A stretch of 64,000 nucleotides of DNA, from NCBI RefSeq assembly GCF_022682495.2, contig NC_071389.1:57062239-57126238 (forward strand), given 5' to 3'. Position numbers and translations under genes: made by a program. The notes under the pieces are model-generated. The model saw only the letters and a program-made list of their open reading frames with translations, did no database searches and was not told where the DNA came from. How positions within the stretch are numbered: the stretch's first letter is position 1; the number at the start of each line of letters is the position of its first letter. Source of the DNA: Desmodus rotundus (Eukaryota; Chordata; Mammalia; Chiroptera; Phyllostomidae). Positions 1 through 13,351 of this stretch are shown here, piece after piece.

Positions 1-1425
1 GCAATACATTCTGGAAGAGGTGAGCAGGCTTACGAAATGAAAGGTCTGATCATAATACTTTCAAGGCTGGATGATCAAGGATGATACATGTCTGAAAACA
101 CTGGATTAACAGAAGAAAAGATAATGCAACATCATACATTGAACTTAAATAGAGGATACCTGTACTGAAGGTATTCGATTCCAAAACACCTTCTGGAGCG
201 GGAAAAAACCAAAAAACTAAAACTCCTTACCACATGTGATAGATTTAGGTAAGTTTGGGAGAAATTCCTCAGTAAAGTGAAGCTTCTATTTTTCTATCTA
301 CAATCACTTTGTAATGATTTTAACTATAGTTATGAGTAATGGTTATAACTATATTTATATAGTTATAGGTGAAAATAGTGAGATTATATATTAATTCAGG
401 ATTACAGTAATTCCAGGAAGAGAAAATGTAATGTTCCAGAGTTATCTAAAATGTAAGACATGGCGTGGGGGCAGAAGTAGTATAGGGGCAACAAATGTGA
501 AATACAAACAAAAAATCATACGAGAGGCAGGACTTCAGGAGCGCAGACAAGATGAGTGGAGAGTGCCAAGGGAGAGGAGCAAAAGGGACCTCACCATGCC
601 ATTCCACAGAAGGCTCTGCTCAGTAGAATCCAGATAATATTTTGATTTGCCAAACTGCACCTAATTGAGGTGTCCAAAATATCAAGTAAATTAATAGGAA
701 GAGCTTCACTCCCAGCTCCTGCCTCAGAGTTTTCTGAGGAGCCCACCCACTGCCTGCTTCTCTGCCTGTGACCCCCAAGATCCACACCGAGTAATGAAAA
801 CAGCACTGTGCATCTATCTCCTTCCAGCAAGAATTAGCCAACAAGGGTCCTCTGCGTTTTTGTTCATCCTGGTCTGGATACTATTTACCACTTCATTCCC
901 TCTAGTCACATTTATTGACTTCTACTTTTTAGACATGTCATGCTCTTTCACCTCTTTTTAAAACTTCCCTAAAGGCCCCTTCTCCTTTGGCCTATTTGAT
1001 CCATACTTGTCCACCTTTCAAGTTTTAGCTTTAAAGTTATTTTTCCTTTAAATAGTCTATTTTGATCCCTTCCATAAGGTAGAATTGTCTACTTCTTTTC
1101 TGCCTCATCGCAATTAAGTACTTTGTTTCTGCTTTAAGCACACATCTTATTATGTTTTTTGTTTCTGTGTCAAACTCCCTCCCTACTACGTACTACAAAC
1201 ATGTTGAGTTTAGCAACAGTCAGCAAAACTTGGGAAATTAAAGGGATATCTGCCTTATTAACCAATAAATTAATTAATCTTATACAAATACTATTTTCTG
1301 GATTTATAATTTTTCCTTAGGTCAGTTTGTAATCAGAACATCTGGTACAAACAAGGAAAACTTGATATTTTCTGAATTGTGTGGAAAGGGTATCCTACTA
1401 AGAAATGAGAAATAAAACTTGGATA
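1..1425. other. Unique-looking start of the window, no gene seen
   Basis: Open frames of up to 79 codons (both strands, 431-844) overlap each other and lack any recognisable motif. No repeat family was recognised. Confidence 0.4.
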
Positions 1426-1427
1426 TA

Positions 1428-1557
1428 TTGGGTGTGGGCAAAATAGGTTTACAGTTGTATACAAATAAATAATGCAAGCAATAATGAATAAATAATACAA
1501 GAGTAAACTGTGTGTTTCATGTACTCACAATTGTAAACCTACTTTTGCCCCACCCTA
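1428..1557. mobile_element. 130-bp mariner-type MITE, copy 1
   Basis: The two ends are inverted repeats: the left end reads GGGTGTGGGCAAAATAGG and the right end is its near complement, CCTACTTTTGCCCCACCC. The element is flanked by TA at 1426-1427 and 1558-1559, the target duplication of Tc1/mariner elements. The middle is AT-rich and has no coding capacity, so it would have to be moved by a transposase supplied elsewhere. A second copy with the same ends and similar length lies near 53.76 kb. The family name was not determined. Confidence 0.75.
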
Positions 1558-1929
1558 TAAAGTAAATCCTCACTTAATGTTGTCAATCAGTTCTGCAACT
1601 TTAAGTGAAATATAACAAAGCTAATTTTACCATAGAGTAATTGGTATAAACAAGAGTTAAATTCCCACTGCATCTGATTAGTTATAAAAAATGACATTGA
1701 ATGGAACAATGTTATTCAAAACTTGCTGTATTGTCTTTTACAGTGATCCAGTGATCACACAGGACCAATTATTTGTTATCTTCGGCAAACTAAGTTTCAA
1801 AGCATCAGTGACCTCATCACTGAAATGAATATAATTATCATGTTATCTATTAATGGAAATAATGGGAATTAAGGAATGTTAACCATTAGTATTTACTCTG
1901 TGAATTCCTTTTTGCAGGTTTGACAAGTT

Positions 1930-1946
1930 TGTGTGTGTGTGTGTGT
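1930..1946. repeat. (TG)n microsatellite, short
   Basis: An uninterrupted run of about eight TG dinucleotides. Confidence 0.9.
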
Positions 1947-2848
1947 TTCTGTATCATTGGGATTATATCTGGTTGAAATGTTGGGGTGGAGGGAACCTTC
2001 CAACTAGTGATAAGGGGTTCATTGCAAAGAGAAAAAAATAAGACTACTAGACCACAGATTACTAAACCATCAAAATTTCATGTTTTCTTTTATACTTGTG
2101 TTAACCAAAGTCCCTTGAAATTTGCCTTGTCTGAGGAGGAAAGGTAGTAAGATTAGATCTGATGCTCAGCAGGGAAGAAGGAATTAAGGTTTGTATTCTT
2201 ATTTCAAGAGTATTGATAATACACGTTAGAAAGAGAACATAATATATATCTAGAAAAATAACTAAGATCAATAAAATGGTTACAAGATTTGTCCAGGTTA
2301 TAAATCTTCTAGATTTACAAAGACCACAGTGTTTGATGGGGAGGGGAGAGGGGTTTAACACATTCACTGCTCCTTGTGTTAGTGAAGATGTTTAACTTTT
2401 ATAATATTTGTCATAAACTCCTGTTGATTGTGCATAGGCTAATGTCATTGTGAAGAATATAACAGAAAAAAAAAACAACCGTGCTTAGTGGAGACATAAT
2501 CTTTCTTTCCTGTCTTTTATGAGAAATCTAGACTGTGGACCCATCTAGATTCTTGGAAAATGCTAGGATTAGATTGGGACAAGGTCTTATCACAGGAAGG
2601 TTTCATAAACAAACTCTTTTAGACTATTTTTTAGACTATTTTTGTAAATGTAAATTGATTTCAGAAAGTCATAGTCATGTTCTCCTTTGTGAATTTTCTA
2701 CACATAATTTTTGTTCATTTCTTTTTGTTGGTTTTAGTGTTAATTTTTCTTTTCATGAGTTTGTGGGTTGGTGTTATTTGGAAAAATAGTTTCCCATTTT
2801 AGTTCTTATTTTATTTGGTTTATATTTTTAAATGTGCATAGCATTTTC

Positions 2849-3113
2849 TTTCTTTTTTTTTTATTGCTGTTCAATTACAGTTGTCTGCATTTTCTCCCCT
2901 CCCCCTTCCCACCCCAGACAAACCCACCTCCCTCCCCTGCCTCCACCCTCCCCGTTGGTTTTGTCCATGTGTCCTTTATAGTAGTTCCTGTAAACCCCTC
3001 TCCCCACTGTCCCCTCCCCACTCCCCTCTGGCTATTGTTAGATTGTTCTTAACTTCAATGTCTCTGGTTATATTTTGTTTGCTTTTTTCTTTTGTTGATT
3101 AGGTTCCAGTTAA
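2849..3113 (-). mobile_element. L1 3' end fragment, bat subfamily, minus orientation
   Basis: The left edge is a T-rich tail (the complement of the poly(A)). It is followed by the complement of a C-rich L1 3' UTR. A 9-bp duplication, AGCATTTTC, sits at 2840-2848 and again at 3114-3122, exactly bracketing the fragment, so it is a complete 5'-truncated retroposition event. The body is nearly identical to the 3' UTR of the L1 at 44.3 kb, which places both in one fairly young subfamily. It carries no coding sequence. Confidence 0.85.
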
Positions 3114-4092
3114 AGCATTTTCATAATATAAGAAAGCATGTTGCTATTCTTCTGTAATTTTAATAGTGTTTTAATTTATTTTTCTTTTTCTAATCCAAGG
3201 ATCATGATAAAGTTACCCATCCTTCTATTTTCCTCTGTTTTTCTTTGTAACTAACTTTTCTCTCTAAAATTTAATTTTTGCTAACCAATTATCCTCATGG
3301 AATTTAAAAGTAATTATTTCTTTCACTTCATTTTTTTAAGAAAAGCATTTGGATACAGATAAAGGAATAAAGAATTATAATGCCCTTTCAATATAACAAA
3401 TGTGTACATTATCTACATGTGTACATTAAAATGTGTACATTGTCTTGCATAATTACCATATAATTATAAGGATTAGCTTTACCCACCAGGGTTGGAAAAG
3501 ATGAAGATAAGATGTAGAAGGAAACCACTCCTTACATTACCCTATCTTGACAGAGCTTCACATCTTTCATCATCATACCAAATAGACAATGAAAATAAAT
3601 GGAATTACCATCCGTATTTTACTGTGTAGATAATCCTTTCAAGATGACAAAGAATGTACACAGGTGGGGAGATGGCTTTGATACTTGCTCCCAGTCTGGT
3701 TAAACCATTCCTCTGTCCAAACCGAGTCATACCTCACTCCCTAGATCTTCAGAGATGCTCCATGTAATCTTCTTGTTCTTTCAAGGAATCTCAAATGCAC
3801 CAGCCCTCATTTAGAATTCTGTCTTCTCCTCTATACTTCTCACAGTTCTGTGCTGTCTCTGCTCCCCCTTTTTTCTCCTGGGATTTCCCATTCTTTTCTG
3901 CAAAAACAATCAACTACCGGTTCCTCCTGAGTTGAAATGACTATTGCATTTTTTTTCCAATCTCACCTGGCGGTTCTGCAAAGGGAAAGAATGTGTCCTG
4001 GTTCAATGCTCGTGGATCCATTGGTGGGAAGGGGAGAAAATAAATCTTTTACCCATTGTGATTGAGTGAGAGACAATATGGGGCTTCCATCC

Positions 4093-4405
4093 TGTATGAG
4101 TCTGCTAAGATTGCTACAACAAAATACCTCACACTGGGTGACTTAAGCAACAGGTAAACAGTTTCTGGAGTCTGCAGGAATCTCCTGTCTTTCCTCTGGC
4201 CTTGTGCTGGCTGCCTCCTCACTGTGCCCTCACATGGTGTTTTATTTATGAGGGTAAAGTCCCGGTGTCTCTTCTTCTTATAAGGACACCATTCCCATTG
4301 ATTATGGCCTCACCCTGTGACTTCATTTAAACTTAATTAAAAGTTTCAGGGTCTATCTCCAACACAGTCATATTGAAAGGTTACATCTTTATAATGATTT
4401 GGGGG
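4093..4405 (-). mobile_element. MLT1-class MaLR LTR, minus orientation, partial
   Basis: The sequence starts TGTATGAGTCTGCTAAGATT and continues through a 'CTTCTTATAAGGACACC' segment and a 'CTATCTCCAACACAGTCA' segment. These are landmarks of the reverse complement of mammalian MLT1/MST LTRs (endogenous retrovirus-like MaLR group). The expected final stretch of the LTR is missing on the right. No internal MaLR sequence is visible beside it, so it is probably a decayed solo LTR. The subfamily is not assigned. Confidence 0.7.
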
Positions 4406-5689
4406 TACTTAATATTCCTTGCAAAATATTTATAATTGTATGCACCTTACATCTCTAGGATGTAAGAGTTCTAGGATTAGAACTTCACAGAACTCTAGAT
4501 TCTTGTTATATGGGATTCATATTCCTCCTATTAATATGACTTTTACTTTATATTTTTTATATCTCTGTTTTCCTCATGCTTCATTTCAATTATTTTTAAA
4601 TAATTTTTATTTTTATTTTTTAGTCTGGTAAAATACATTTCCAAGGCATTAATTAATATCACAGAAATACAGAATTGTTCGGAGAATTCATTGTATTTTT
4701 TTCACGTCTGACCATTTATATATTGATGTAGCAACCTTTTCCTCTTCTCTTAGTACTCAGAAAACCTGTTGGCCCTTGGGGGATGGGTTTAAATATTCAC
4801 ATACATGGAAAATCTTGCTTTGTTGTGTGTTGAAATAGTTGGTTACTAAAAAATGTTCTGAAAAGTTAGGATGCATTTTAAATAGATGAGAGCAGTAGAC
4901 ATACATGCTTTAAATATATATATATATATTCATATATATTTAAAAATTTATATGTATATGTATATAAAATCTCACAAATGTCTCAAACTATTAGTTCAGA
5001 AAAAAACCATCACACACAAATTTATTATGACCCTTGCTTTTAATTTTGCTTTGTTTCTAATTGACATAAAGTGCTTTTGGGTAAGAATAACTATTGAATT
5101 TTAGGCAAGGATACATTTATATTATAACCACTACTTTCTGCTAGCTCTATCCCATAACCTTAGCCTATAGAGACATGAAGGGTTTGCATTCTCTGATTAA
5201 AAGGCAGGTAGTCTGTGTGCTATATAAATATTTATAGAGCATCATTTTTTTTCCTACTTCTAGAAACTCAAAAACATATGGAGGATGATTAGAGATAAAT
5301 AACTTGAGGCAAAAAATAATTTTTAGATGTTTATCATTTTTTGTGGATGAATATAAATTATTATTTGCACATCTTAAGTTCCTGTATCTAAAATCACAGG
5401 CTGCTAAGAATTGGCCTACAAGATGCATTTTATAAAATAATAAATAATATGCATTGCCAACAATTTGAATGTAAACTTTCTATTAAAATTCAGATATTTT
5501 AATAAAGATGATAAAAATAGTCAAATTGTCTGATTTCCCACAATCGACATAACACGTATTGGTGTTCATGTCCCTGCTACTTCCTGCGGCTTCATCACCT
5601 TTTCAGTTCCGCACCTCTTTTCTTTCTGCGATGTCCCAGGTCCCCGCGGCTTTTGAGTATGTGACTAATACTTTCTGCTCCTATTTAAC
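4406..5689. other. AT-rich stretch with no recognised gene or repeat
   Basis: Short open frames here are AT-rich and match nothing I recognise. A run of alternating AT/TA between about 4913 and 4970 is low complexity. Confidence 0.5.
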
Positions 5690-6130
5690 TTGGTGACAAA
5701 TGGAAAATCTCAAATCAAACCAGGTTAGGCAAAACAAATAGTGCGTATTAGCTCATGTAGCTGAGAAGTTCAGGGAGGAAGCTATTTCCAGGATTGCCAG
5801 AATGCAGAGACTAATAGTTTTGCTAGGGCTCTGATATCCTCTTCCCTTCCTCAGACTCTGCTTTCCTCCTTGGCTTCACTCCAAGTTTAAACAATATTTA
5901 ATCTAAAGTATTTGCACAGCTAGAAACTTCAGAGGCACGACAGCATCTCTTGCCAATATCTTCCACAAATTTCAAGGATAACTTTCATTGGCTCAGAGGA
6001 AGTCATGGTATGCTTTCTGAATAAACATCATGGCTAGTGTTTGGAGTTTCTCAATTAAGCTTTGGTCACGTGCCAAGCCTTAGATTTCATACATCACTGG
6101 AACATCATGAACTGATTGGAGGCTGTGCTT
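5690..6130 (+). repeat. Candidate old interspersed repeat, family not assigned
   Basis: The order 'tattagctcatgtagctgag', then a TC-rich block, then 'cattggctcagaggaagtca' resembles a common, strongly diverged mammalian repeat. I recall the pattern but cannot name the family. Ends are approximate and there is no coding potential. Confidence 0.35.
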
Positions 6131-9015
6131 TGTAGAGATTCAGGTCAAGGCAAATAGAGGATATTCATTAATCTCTTACTGCCTTTACATTCCCATCTTC
6201 TTATCAATATAGACAATTTTAAGATAGTTTTCTTAACTTGGTACAACTATACCATAAACTAATGTGGGTGCATTCCAAATTTTCTCTATTGCGGAGTTTC
6301 CAAATATTTCATGCATTTATTTCAGTTTCTAGTCCAAGGCACCTGGTTAATTAATAAGGCTTTCATTTGCCTATAGTCAGAATTGGCTTCTTATGATGTG
6401 GAACCTACTACCATCATACTTAGTGTACTCTTGCGATAAGTAAGTAGGGTACCTTCAATAGAAACTACGTTTGGGCAAGGCCAGTGGAGGAAAAAGGTAC
6501 AGCATTTATGTTTCCATAACGGGCGCGTTGTCCAGTTTGTACACATAGCCAACACTACCTGCTTTGCTGTGTGGAGCTCCCTGGTCAACCAATCATCCTG
6601 TTCCTGTTTCTGTTTTAAAAACGTTCACATTTCCATTCTCGCACAGGGTCACATTTGAGAAATCAATTTGGGAAACTACTTTTCTGGTGAGGGCTGCGGC
6701 TTAGCATTCCCTTCCCCTTCATGCAGACTTAGATCACAGTGCCAGAGGGTTTAAATAACTCTAGGATTTTGTTTCTCAAACTTGGGAATCTATCAGGCAG
6801 TGCTACTAAGTCCATTTCAACCTTTGTTGGCTTCCCATTAATTTGCATTTAATATGCTCTATGGGGTAATTATCTAAGCCAAGGATCTAGAGTTTTTAAT
6901 CTGCATCCCAGCATAAGCGTTTGTCTTTTGGCAACAGCCCTTTTGCTCACATCTCTGGCTTTTTAGCATAAGGGCTTCTCTCTGGATCTCTGCCTGTAAA
7001 ACAATAAGGTTAAGGTATCCCTGATTTAGAGTGAACCTAAAAGAAGCAGCTCTTTTAATATACTTTTTAAATCGTGGGCTTAATTTTTAGCATTTGTAGG
7101 GAATTTGTATAAATTGATGTATAAAGCAGAGATGCTTGGGAGGTGTTCATGGACAACTCCTCGCTCTCTAATGGAGTTGCTATCACCTCCTATTTTGTTT
7201 CCAGCTTTCTTCCTTCAGTGTGGCGCTTAGGAGGTGAGATATGGGTTTTCCGCTCTAAGATGTAGATGACTCTTTGATAATGAACTATTTTGTAATGTTG
7301 AACACTGGGAAAAATAATCTTTAAACTGAGCTGTTTTTTGTTTTCTTCAGTGTTCTGCTCAGGTGAGATTGTCTCTTATTTGTGAGCATTTACTTAAGGT
7401 TATACATAATAATAAACCAAATGATTTATATGTATATATCTTTATTTTTATATCAAGTCTCCTAAATTCCAGCCTAAATAACACAGGGCCTAAGTCTCAT
7501 TCTCCAACAGTTTACCATGTGAGAAAGAATGACTCCTTACACCCTGAGATACACCTTTTATGCCTCAGCTTCTATAATTTCACATTTTAGAATATTCCAT
7601 TTGCAAAACCCTACTTCATCAGTTTCTGTACCATATGTCATTGTTTCTATTTCACCAATTTTGTTCTGTTTTAACCAATTTGAAGTAGAGCTTCTTTGTA
7701 AACCCAGTGTTTAAATGACAACTTCTTTTTCTGATCAGCATTACAAGTGGTGTCATTTAAAAATTGATAGTACTTTAGTAACTAAAACTTTCTAGGAAGT
7801 GACAAAAACCAACTAAGTATCAATTTGATAAGAGTGTATATTGCCTACATACTAAATAGCATGAGGGAAACGTTTGTTCCCAAAGACTCAAATAATACCT
7901 CGGGGAATCTTCCAAGTTTTAGTTTTCAGCTCTGCTTACTTCGGGGTTGGTTTCATCGTCTATCAAGTGTGCTTCATTTGCAGCAACGATGGCCATCCTT
8001 TGTTGTCTTTATAACCTGACTTAAAAGAGATGAATCCCATTGACTTGTCTTGGGTCACGCATCTCTCATTGTGTCCCTCCAGTTGTAAAATTAAATGGAA
8101 AATAGTTTATGGGCAGGCATGACTATGGTGCCCACCTACAGTGCTGGGTAATGAGATAAATCTTATTCAAGCCCTTGGAATGAAATCAGTAAGGGTCAAC
8201 CAAAAGTAAATAGGAAGGGCATATAATTGCCCGCCACAGACAACAATAATTTTTTCTCTAATATAAAAAGAAAATTACATTATAGAACAAATCGTCAAGA
8301 AAAACACAATCAAACTCCCTTTAGTTTATACAAGTAATCAGGAAAATGATTACATTATGTCTTTGCTAAAAAATGAAATGAAATTACCTGATTTAATTGA
8401 TAAAAGCATGTTTGGCAAAGAAAAATGAATGGCTATATAAATGCAAGTTAAATTAGGACAGAAGCAACTAAATTAAAATTTCAAATTTTCCTGCACAAAA
8501 GTCTATTTTTTCATGGATTAAAGCCAGTTGCATTTTTAAACACACCCAGCCATTCCTTCTGCCACATCACTCACTCAAATCTGAGGGTATCTTGTTACAA
8601 AGACTTTTAATGTTTGTTTCACAATAACAGACAGAACTTTTTTGGGGAGGGGTATTATTGTCTACATGCTTTAACCAACTGAGACTAACTAGTTTTACTA
8701 AAAATAGATTAGCATCCACTGATATCAGGAAAGAGTTTAAATAAAGATAAATACACTTTTAATCATGAAACAGTTGATACATCTTGGGGAAACGTTTGAC
8801 AAAGCACAGAATACTATTTAAGCATTTTCAACAGTGTAAAAATTCTGATTAAGAAATTGGTTTTGAAGTGTCTTATAATGGTTGAATTAGTTCAGGAAGA
8901 ACACTCTGGTCTTAACTGCAATGGTTCTTGACCTCAACTATCTGCTCTTTTAATAAAAGATCCACGCATGTCTGTGCTACAAAAAAAATATTAAGCCATA
9001 GGGTTTCATATAACT
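6131..9015. other. Unique-looking AT-rich DNA, no gene seen
   Basis: No recognisable coding exon, RNA gene or repeat. All open frames are under 80 codons and unlike any family I know. Confidence 0.45.
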
Positions 9016-9020
9016 TATGC

Positions 9021-9160
9021 CAGTGGTTTTCAACTTTGCTGCATATTTGAATCTTCTGGGCTCAAACCCATCACAGGGAGATTTCTATTCAACTGGTCTG
9101 GGGTACTTAAATCTCCCTTGGTAATTGTAATATTCAGACAGAGTTAGACACATTGATTTA
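9021..9160 (+). mobile_element. MER5-like hAT (Charlie) MITE remnant
   Basis: It begins CAGTGGTTTTCAACTTTG, which matches the terminal CAGTGGTTCTCAA motif of MER5/Charlie nonautonomous hAT elements. A 'CAACTGGTCTGGGGT' segment matches the usual interior. The right terminal repeat is not recognisable, so the copy is truncated or decayed. Confidence 0.6.
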
Positions 9161-10170
9161 AGTGAACATGCTTAGAAAATCCATGTTTGCTAGTGACAGC
9201 GATTTCTTTAGACAGAGTAGAACATCTGAGTCAACAAATGATACGTTCATTAAATATGTGCAAACGTTTCATTTTAACACACAAGAAGGTTTTCCGCTGA
9301 TACACTGCTGAATCATTATATCATTATTTTTCAGAACCAAATTATTTTTATTTGGAAATGTACTACTTTTCAAAAGAAGAGGCAGATGAATTCAGAGCAC
9401 AGAGTCTTCAGGAAATCACTTTCTCCTTTTAAAAATGTACATTTACGGAACAGTGTGTAGACATGATCGTGGACACTAAAAATCGGAGCTGCAGTGGTCA
9501 GCATTACTGACAATAACCCTGCTCTCATCAGTCCTGAATCACAAAAGCTGTAAATAATCAAGATAGTCATAAATTTAATAGTATATATAATTTTGTCAAA
9601 AAATTGAACACTTTGTTATGCTTTTCTTAGAGCACAAAACAAGTATTAGCTGTATTTGAACCTGAAATGAATATTTTGTCTTGGAGGTCACTGAGCAAAC
9701 TGGTTCAATACATTCGTTACTTTGAAAAGACTAAAGAAAAGTAAAGTGAGATTAGTGAAATAAACATGCAAATACAAAGATTATGTGGATTAAAAAAAGA
9801 CCCATAACTGGGACAACTGTAATAGCATAATCAATAAATATATCAAAAAAAGACCAATAACTATACATATGCAAAACACATCAGGTAATAATAAGAGGAA
9901 TTTGTGAGTCCTGTTAGCCAATAAATTTGAAAATGTATCTGAGTTGGAGGAATTCTAAGAAAATATAAAATCACCAAACTTATTAGAAATAAATTTTAAA
10001 TTTCAATAGTCTAAACCATTTGAAGGAATTAAATTTATTGTTATCAACATCTCCCCAGAAAAATCTCTTTATGGTAAGGTTGTTTACATAGTTATAATTA
10101 GTAAATAGTTACTTAATCCAACTTTCATTCCACTAGTCTATCATGAAAATTTTAAGTATAGTATATCTAT

Positions 10171-10450
10171 AAAATCTTCTTTATTGTTTTTATTTTATTT
10201 TTTAAATCATTTTGTTGTTCAATTACAGTTGTCTGCATTTATCCCCACCACTCCCCCACCCCAGCCATACCTGCCATTTTTTAATGTTTTATTATTTATG
10301 CTATTACAGTTGTCCCAAGTTTTGCTCCTCCCCCTCCACCCAGCATGCCCCCTACTTCCACAGTCAGTCCCCACACCATTGTCCATGTCCATTGGTCCTT
10401 CTTATATATTGTTGACTAATTCCTTCAGCTTCTTTCTTTATTTACTAGTA
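10171..10450 (-). mobile_element. Composite of two L1 3' tails, minus orientation
   Basis: A T-rich edge is followed at about 10215 by 'TTCAATTACAGTTGTCTGCA', the complement of one bat L1 3' UTR, which stops after about 60 bases. At about 10276 a second T-rich start leads into 'GCTATTACAGTTGTCCCAAG', the tail of a different L1 subfamily (compare 61.7 kb), which runs to about 10450. The two tails lie head to tail with no spacer. They could be two insertions at neighbouring sites or a nested insertion. Confidence 0.7.
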
Positions 10451-11084
10451 TGGACATAAGATTAAAATGTAAATGAGGGTAGTTTGAAATGTCTCATTTT
10501 CATTTCAATGAACATCAAATTTTCTTGGAATTATTTCTGAATATTTTTAATGGCCACAAAAGACCTGTGGGATAATCTTGCATAAAATCCATAACAAATT
10601 CATTGGTTTCAGTGTCTAGAATCTTTCTCCTTCTGGGATGATGATTTGATTTCTGTTTTCATTGACCTGATACCTCTTTCATTCTTTTTCTGATAACAGA
10701 CTCATATTTTTATGTGGTAAAATCCAGATCATGTTGTTTGGGTGGAATTTTTCTAAAAATGCTTTGTGACTCTGGCTAGAGTGACGCACTCTAGGATGGG
10801 TATACCACCAAGTTTGGGTTGATTTTCGGGCTTTTTAAAAAAGAACTATTATTCCTCTCTTTTGAGGTTACTGAGGTGATAGAATGTGTCAATATATTGG
10901 GGTCACAAATTTTAAAGCGATGGAGATGTCTTTTTCAGGAACTGGAGACTGCCTGGAGTCAGAGGGTTGTGACCAGCTGTAAGCAGCCTGAGAGATGGAG
11001 AAGCAGATCTCTGACAGAAGTGTTTGTGTTCCACGGTCCCTCCAGTTAATGTCATACTTAGATGTCCTAGTGTAGCGGTTCAGA

Positions 11085-11508
11085 ACAGGCTCCCACAAGG
11101 TATGTCACTTTGGCATGCAAATTATTTTGAGCTGAAGGCTCAGAGAAACTTTTATCTCTTCCTTAAATAACTTAAACTAGACTTGCCCATAACAAAAGGT
11201 ACACCAGAAATAATGTTTTGACCTATCTCTGCAGAAGGGCAAACTACTAAGTACTGAACATCTGCTCTTACTGTCCCGCTTGACCTTTTTCCCCTCTGAA
11301 GCTCCGAGGCGCCTGACCTCATCTCAGCTCAGTATGTCATACACACCTTGTTTTTCCCCTTTCTGTTTTTGGACCTCTCCTGTATGTGGGGTTCTCATGT
11401 GTATGTATATAATTAAGTTTGGTTATTTTCTCTTTTTAATCTATCTTATGTCAATGTAATTATTTGACCAGTCAAAAGAAACTTGAAGGTAAATAAAAGT
11501 TGCTTCTA
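11085..11508 (+). mobile_element. ERV LTR, family A, copy 1
   Basis: The segment 'TATGTCACTTTGGCATG' near the left and the block 'TATGTCAATGTAATTATTTGACCAGTCAAA' region near the right (positions about 11448-11480) match the copies at 25.7 and 38.4 kb in the same order. This indicates a solo LTR of an old endogenous retrovirus. TG/CA ends and target duplication are not clear, so the borders are approximate. No gag, pol or env remnants lie beside it. Confidence 0.55.
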
Positions 11509-11922
11509 GTCCACATGAGTGATATACGGTACCAAATTCTGAAAGTAAGAGTCTGATTTTATTTTCTTGAATATGAGTTTTGGGGGGTCCATAATAACTG
11601 GTGTAGTCCTAACAAATATAATATTACTGCTTTGGAAAATCAGGGCATTTGTCTATCTCCTCCTTTTATAGGCAATTTCCTGTTTTGTTTTGTTTTTTCT
11701 TTTACTTTTTATCCCCATGCTGGCTCATAGAAGGTCAAGATACATATGCTAGTGGATATTTACTTCTTTCATACTTATTAGTCTGCTATAACTCTCTTTG
11801 TCTCCTTCGTTGTTCTGCTTCTTGCTTTCCTGTATGTTGAAAATAATTTTTATGGATTTTACAGCATATTTGCTGATAATTTACTTTGAATCCCCTGATG
11901 TTTAAGGGAAATTTATCTAAAG

Positions 11923-12098
11923 GGAGGGGGAAAGAGGGAGAAAAACATCTATGTGAGAAACATCAGTTGGTTGCTTTTCCTACATGCCCCAGCGGGAGAT
12001 TGAACACCCAGCCTAGGCATGTACCCTGACTGAGGCTCAAACCCACAGCCTTGGTGTATTGCGACGACACTCTATCAACTGAGATACAGGGCCAGAGC
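11923..12098 (-). mobile_element. Bat Ves-type SINE, minus orientation
   Basis: Read on the minus strand it has a tRNA-like head (CTGTATCTCAGTTGATAGAG), a decayed box B, then the 'aacatc' and CT-rich tail of bat SINEs. TATCTAAAG is present at 11914-11922 and again at 12099-12107, a 9-bp target duplication that fixes the ends. It is transcribed, if at all, by RNA polymerase III and mobilised by L1. Confidence 0.8.
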
Positions 12099-12107
12099 TA
12101 TCTAAAG

Positions 12108-13340
12108 CCATTTTAAAAATGCTATTTCAATTTTAAAAGACTATTAAAATAATCCTCATAAAAAAGTTACCCATCAGTATATTTTTTTGTCTACTACTAT
12201 ACAGAGGCATTAAATAAAATCAGCATGTTAGTTATTGCACAATATGTAACCTGGGAGCATATTGTATGTTCTTTTATTATTGTAAGTTTTTTTCTTCTAT
12301 ATAGCATGTCAAGCCTTTGGATGAAATGGTTTAAATAAGGCAAAGCTTGGTACCTTATTAGTTTTGGTTTTTAAACTTATATTCATGTAAAATTATTCTC
12401 AGAACTTTTACACTTGTTCGGCTTATATTTAATGTTATCAATTACAGTGATTTTGTTTTTATATATGGTTATTTGATGTGTCTTTCTCCTACAAACACTG
12501 AAAAAACACACTGCGATTTGAAGGTTTAAGGTCTCCCTTTAGACTTCCTTCGGTTGATACTGTTTTCTACAGTACCCAAGGTCTTCATTTTTCAAGAAAA
12601 TTGAGCTTCTAGGCACTCTAAGTGAGAAAATCATTTGGAAAATGAACCAATGAACTACTGTAATTGAAAGGGTATCATAAGTCTTGGACAATAACAGTAA
12701 GAGAGGTACGAAGTTCCCACATTAATCTCAATGGACTAATTATGGTCACTTAAATGTCAATATTGTTAACTTTTTCATTGCAATGGAAAGAGCTAACTAC
12801 TGTGCTTTTCTAGGCCAGCTGAACTCCCTCCATAGCAGGAGGTGGCACTCATTTGAAATAATGTGCCATAAGGGAGGGCCTCTAGGAAGTAGGTATGCAG
12901 AAACTTCAGTATTATTTTGATTAATTGGTTAATTGAAGTGCTGCTACTACCATCCTTAAAATTAGAATGAAAGTAATGGTTATAGTGTTGTCAGCTAAAA
13001 AATGGCTGGACTCCAACCATGAACTTTATAGAATTTTGTATTTTTTCCATAAAATATCATCTACCAGCAGGGAAGACAGTTTACCTTAATAAGATAATAA
13101 ATATTTTTTTTAAAAAACACCCTTATATCTTATAATACTACCTGATATTAAAACCCAAAAGAAGATCCAAATAAAGTAGTAAACAAATGATAAATCCTTA
13201 CTCCCTTTCAAAGGATATTTGAAAGTTTTACATTCTAGGTAGTGCTCATCATCATCTTCTCTGTGGCTGATGCTAAGCTGTGGAGTATGCCAACTAAAGT
13301 GTCACTAATAATTAGAACAAAAATGCATTCTGAGACCAGC
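12108..13340. other. AT-rich stretch, nothing recognised
   Basis: No supportable coding region or repeat. A TA/AT-rich bias throughout produces only short open frames. Confidence 0.45.
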
Positions 13341-13351
13341 AAAAATTACTA

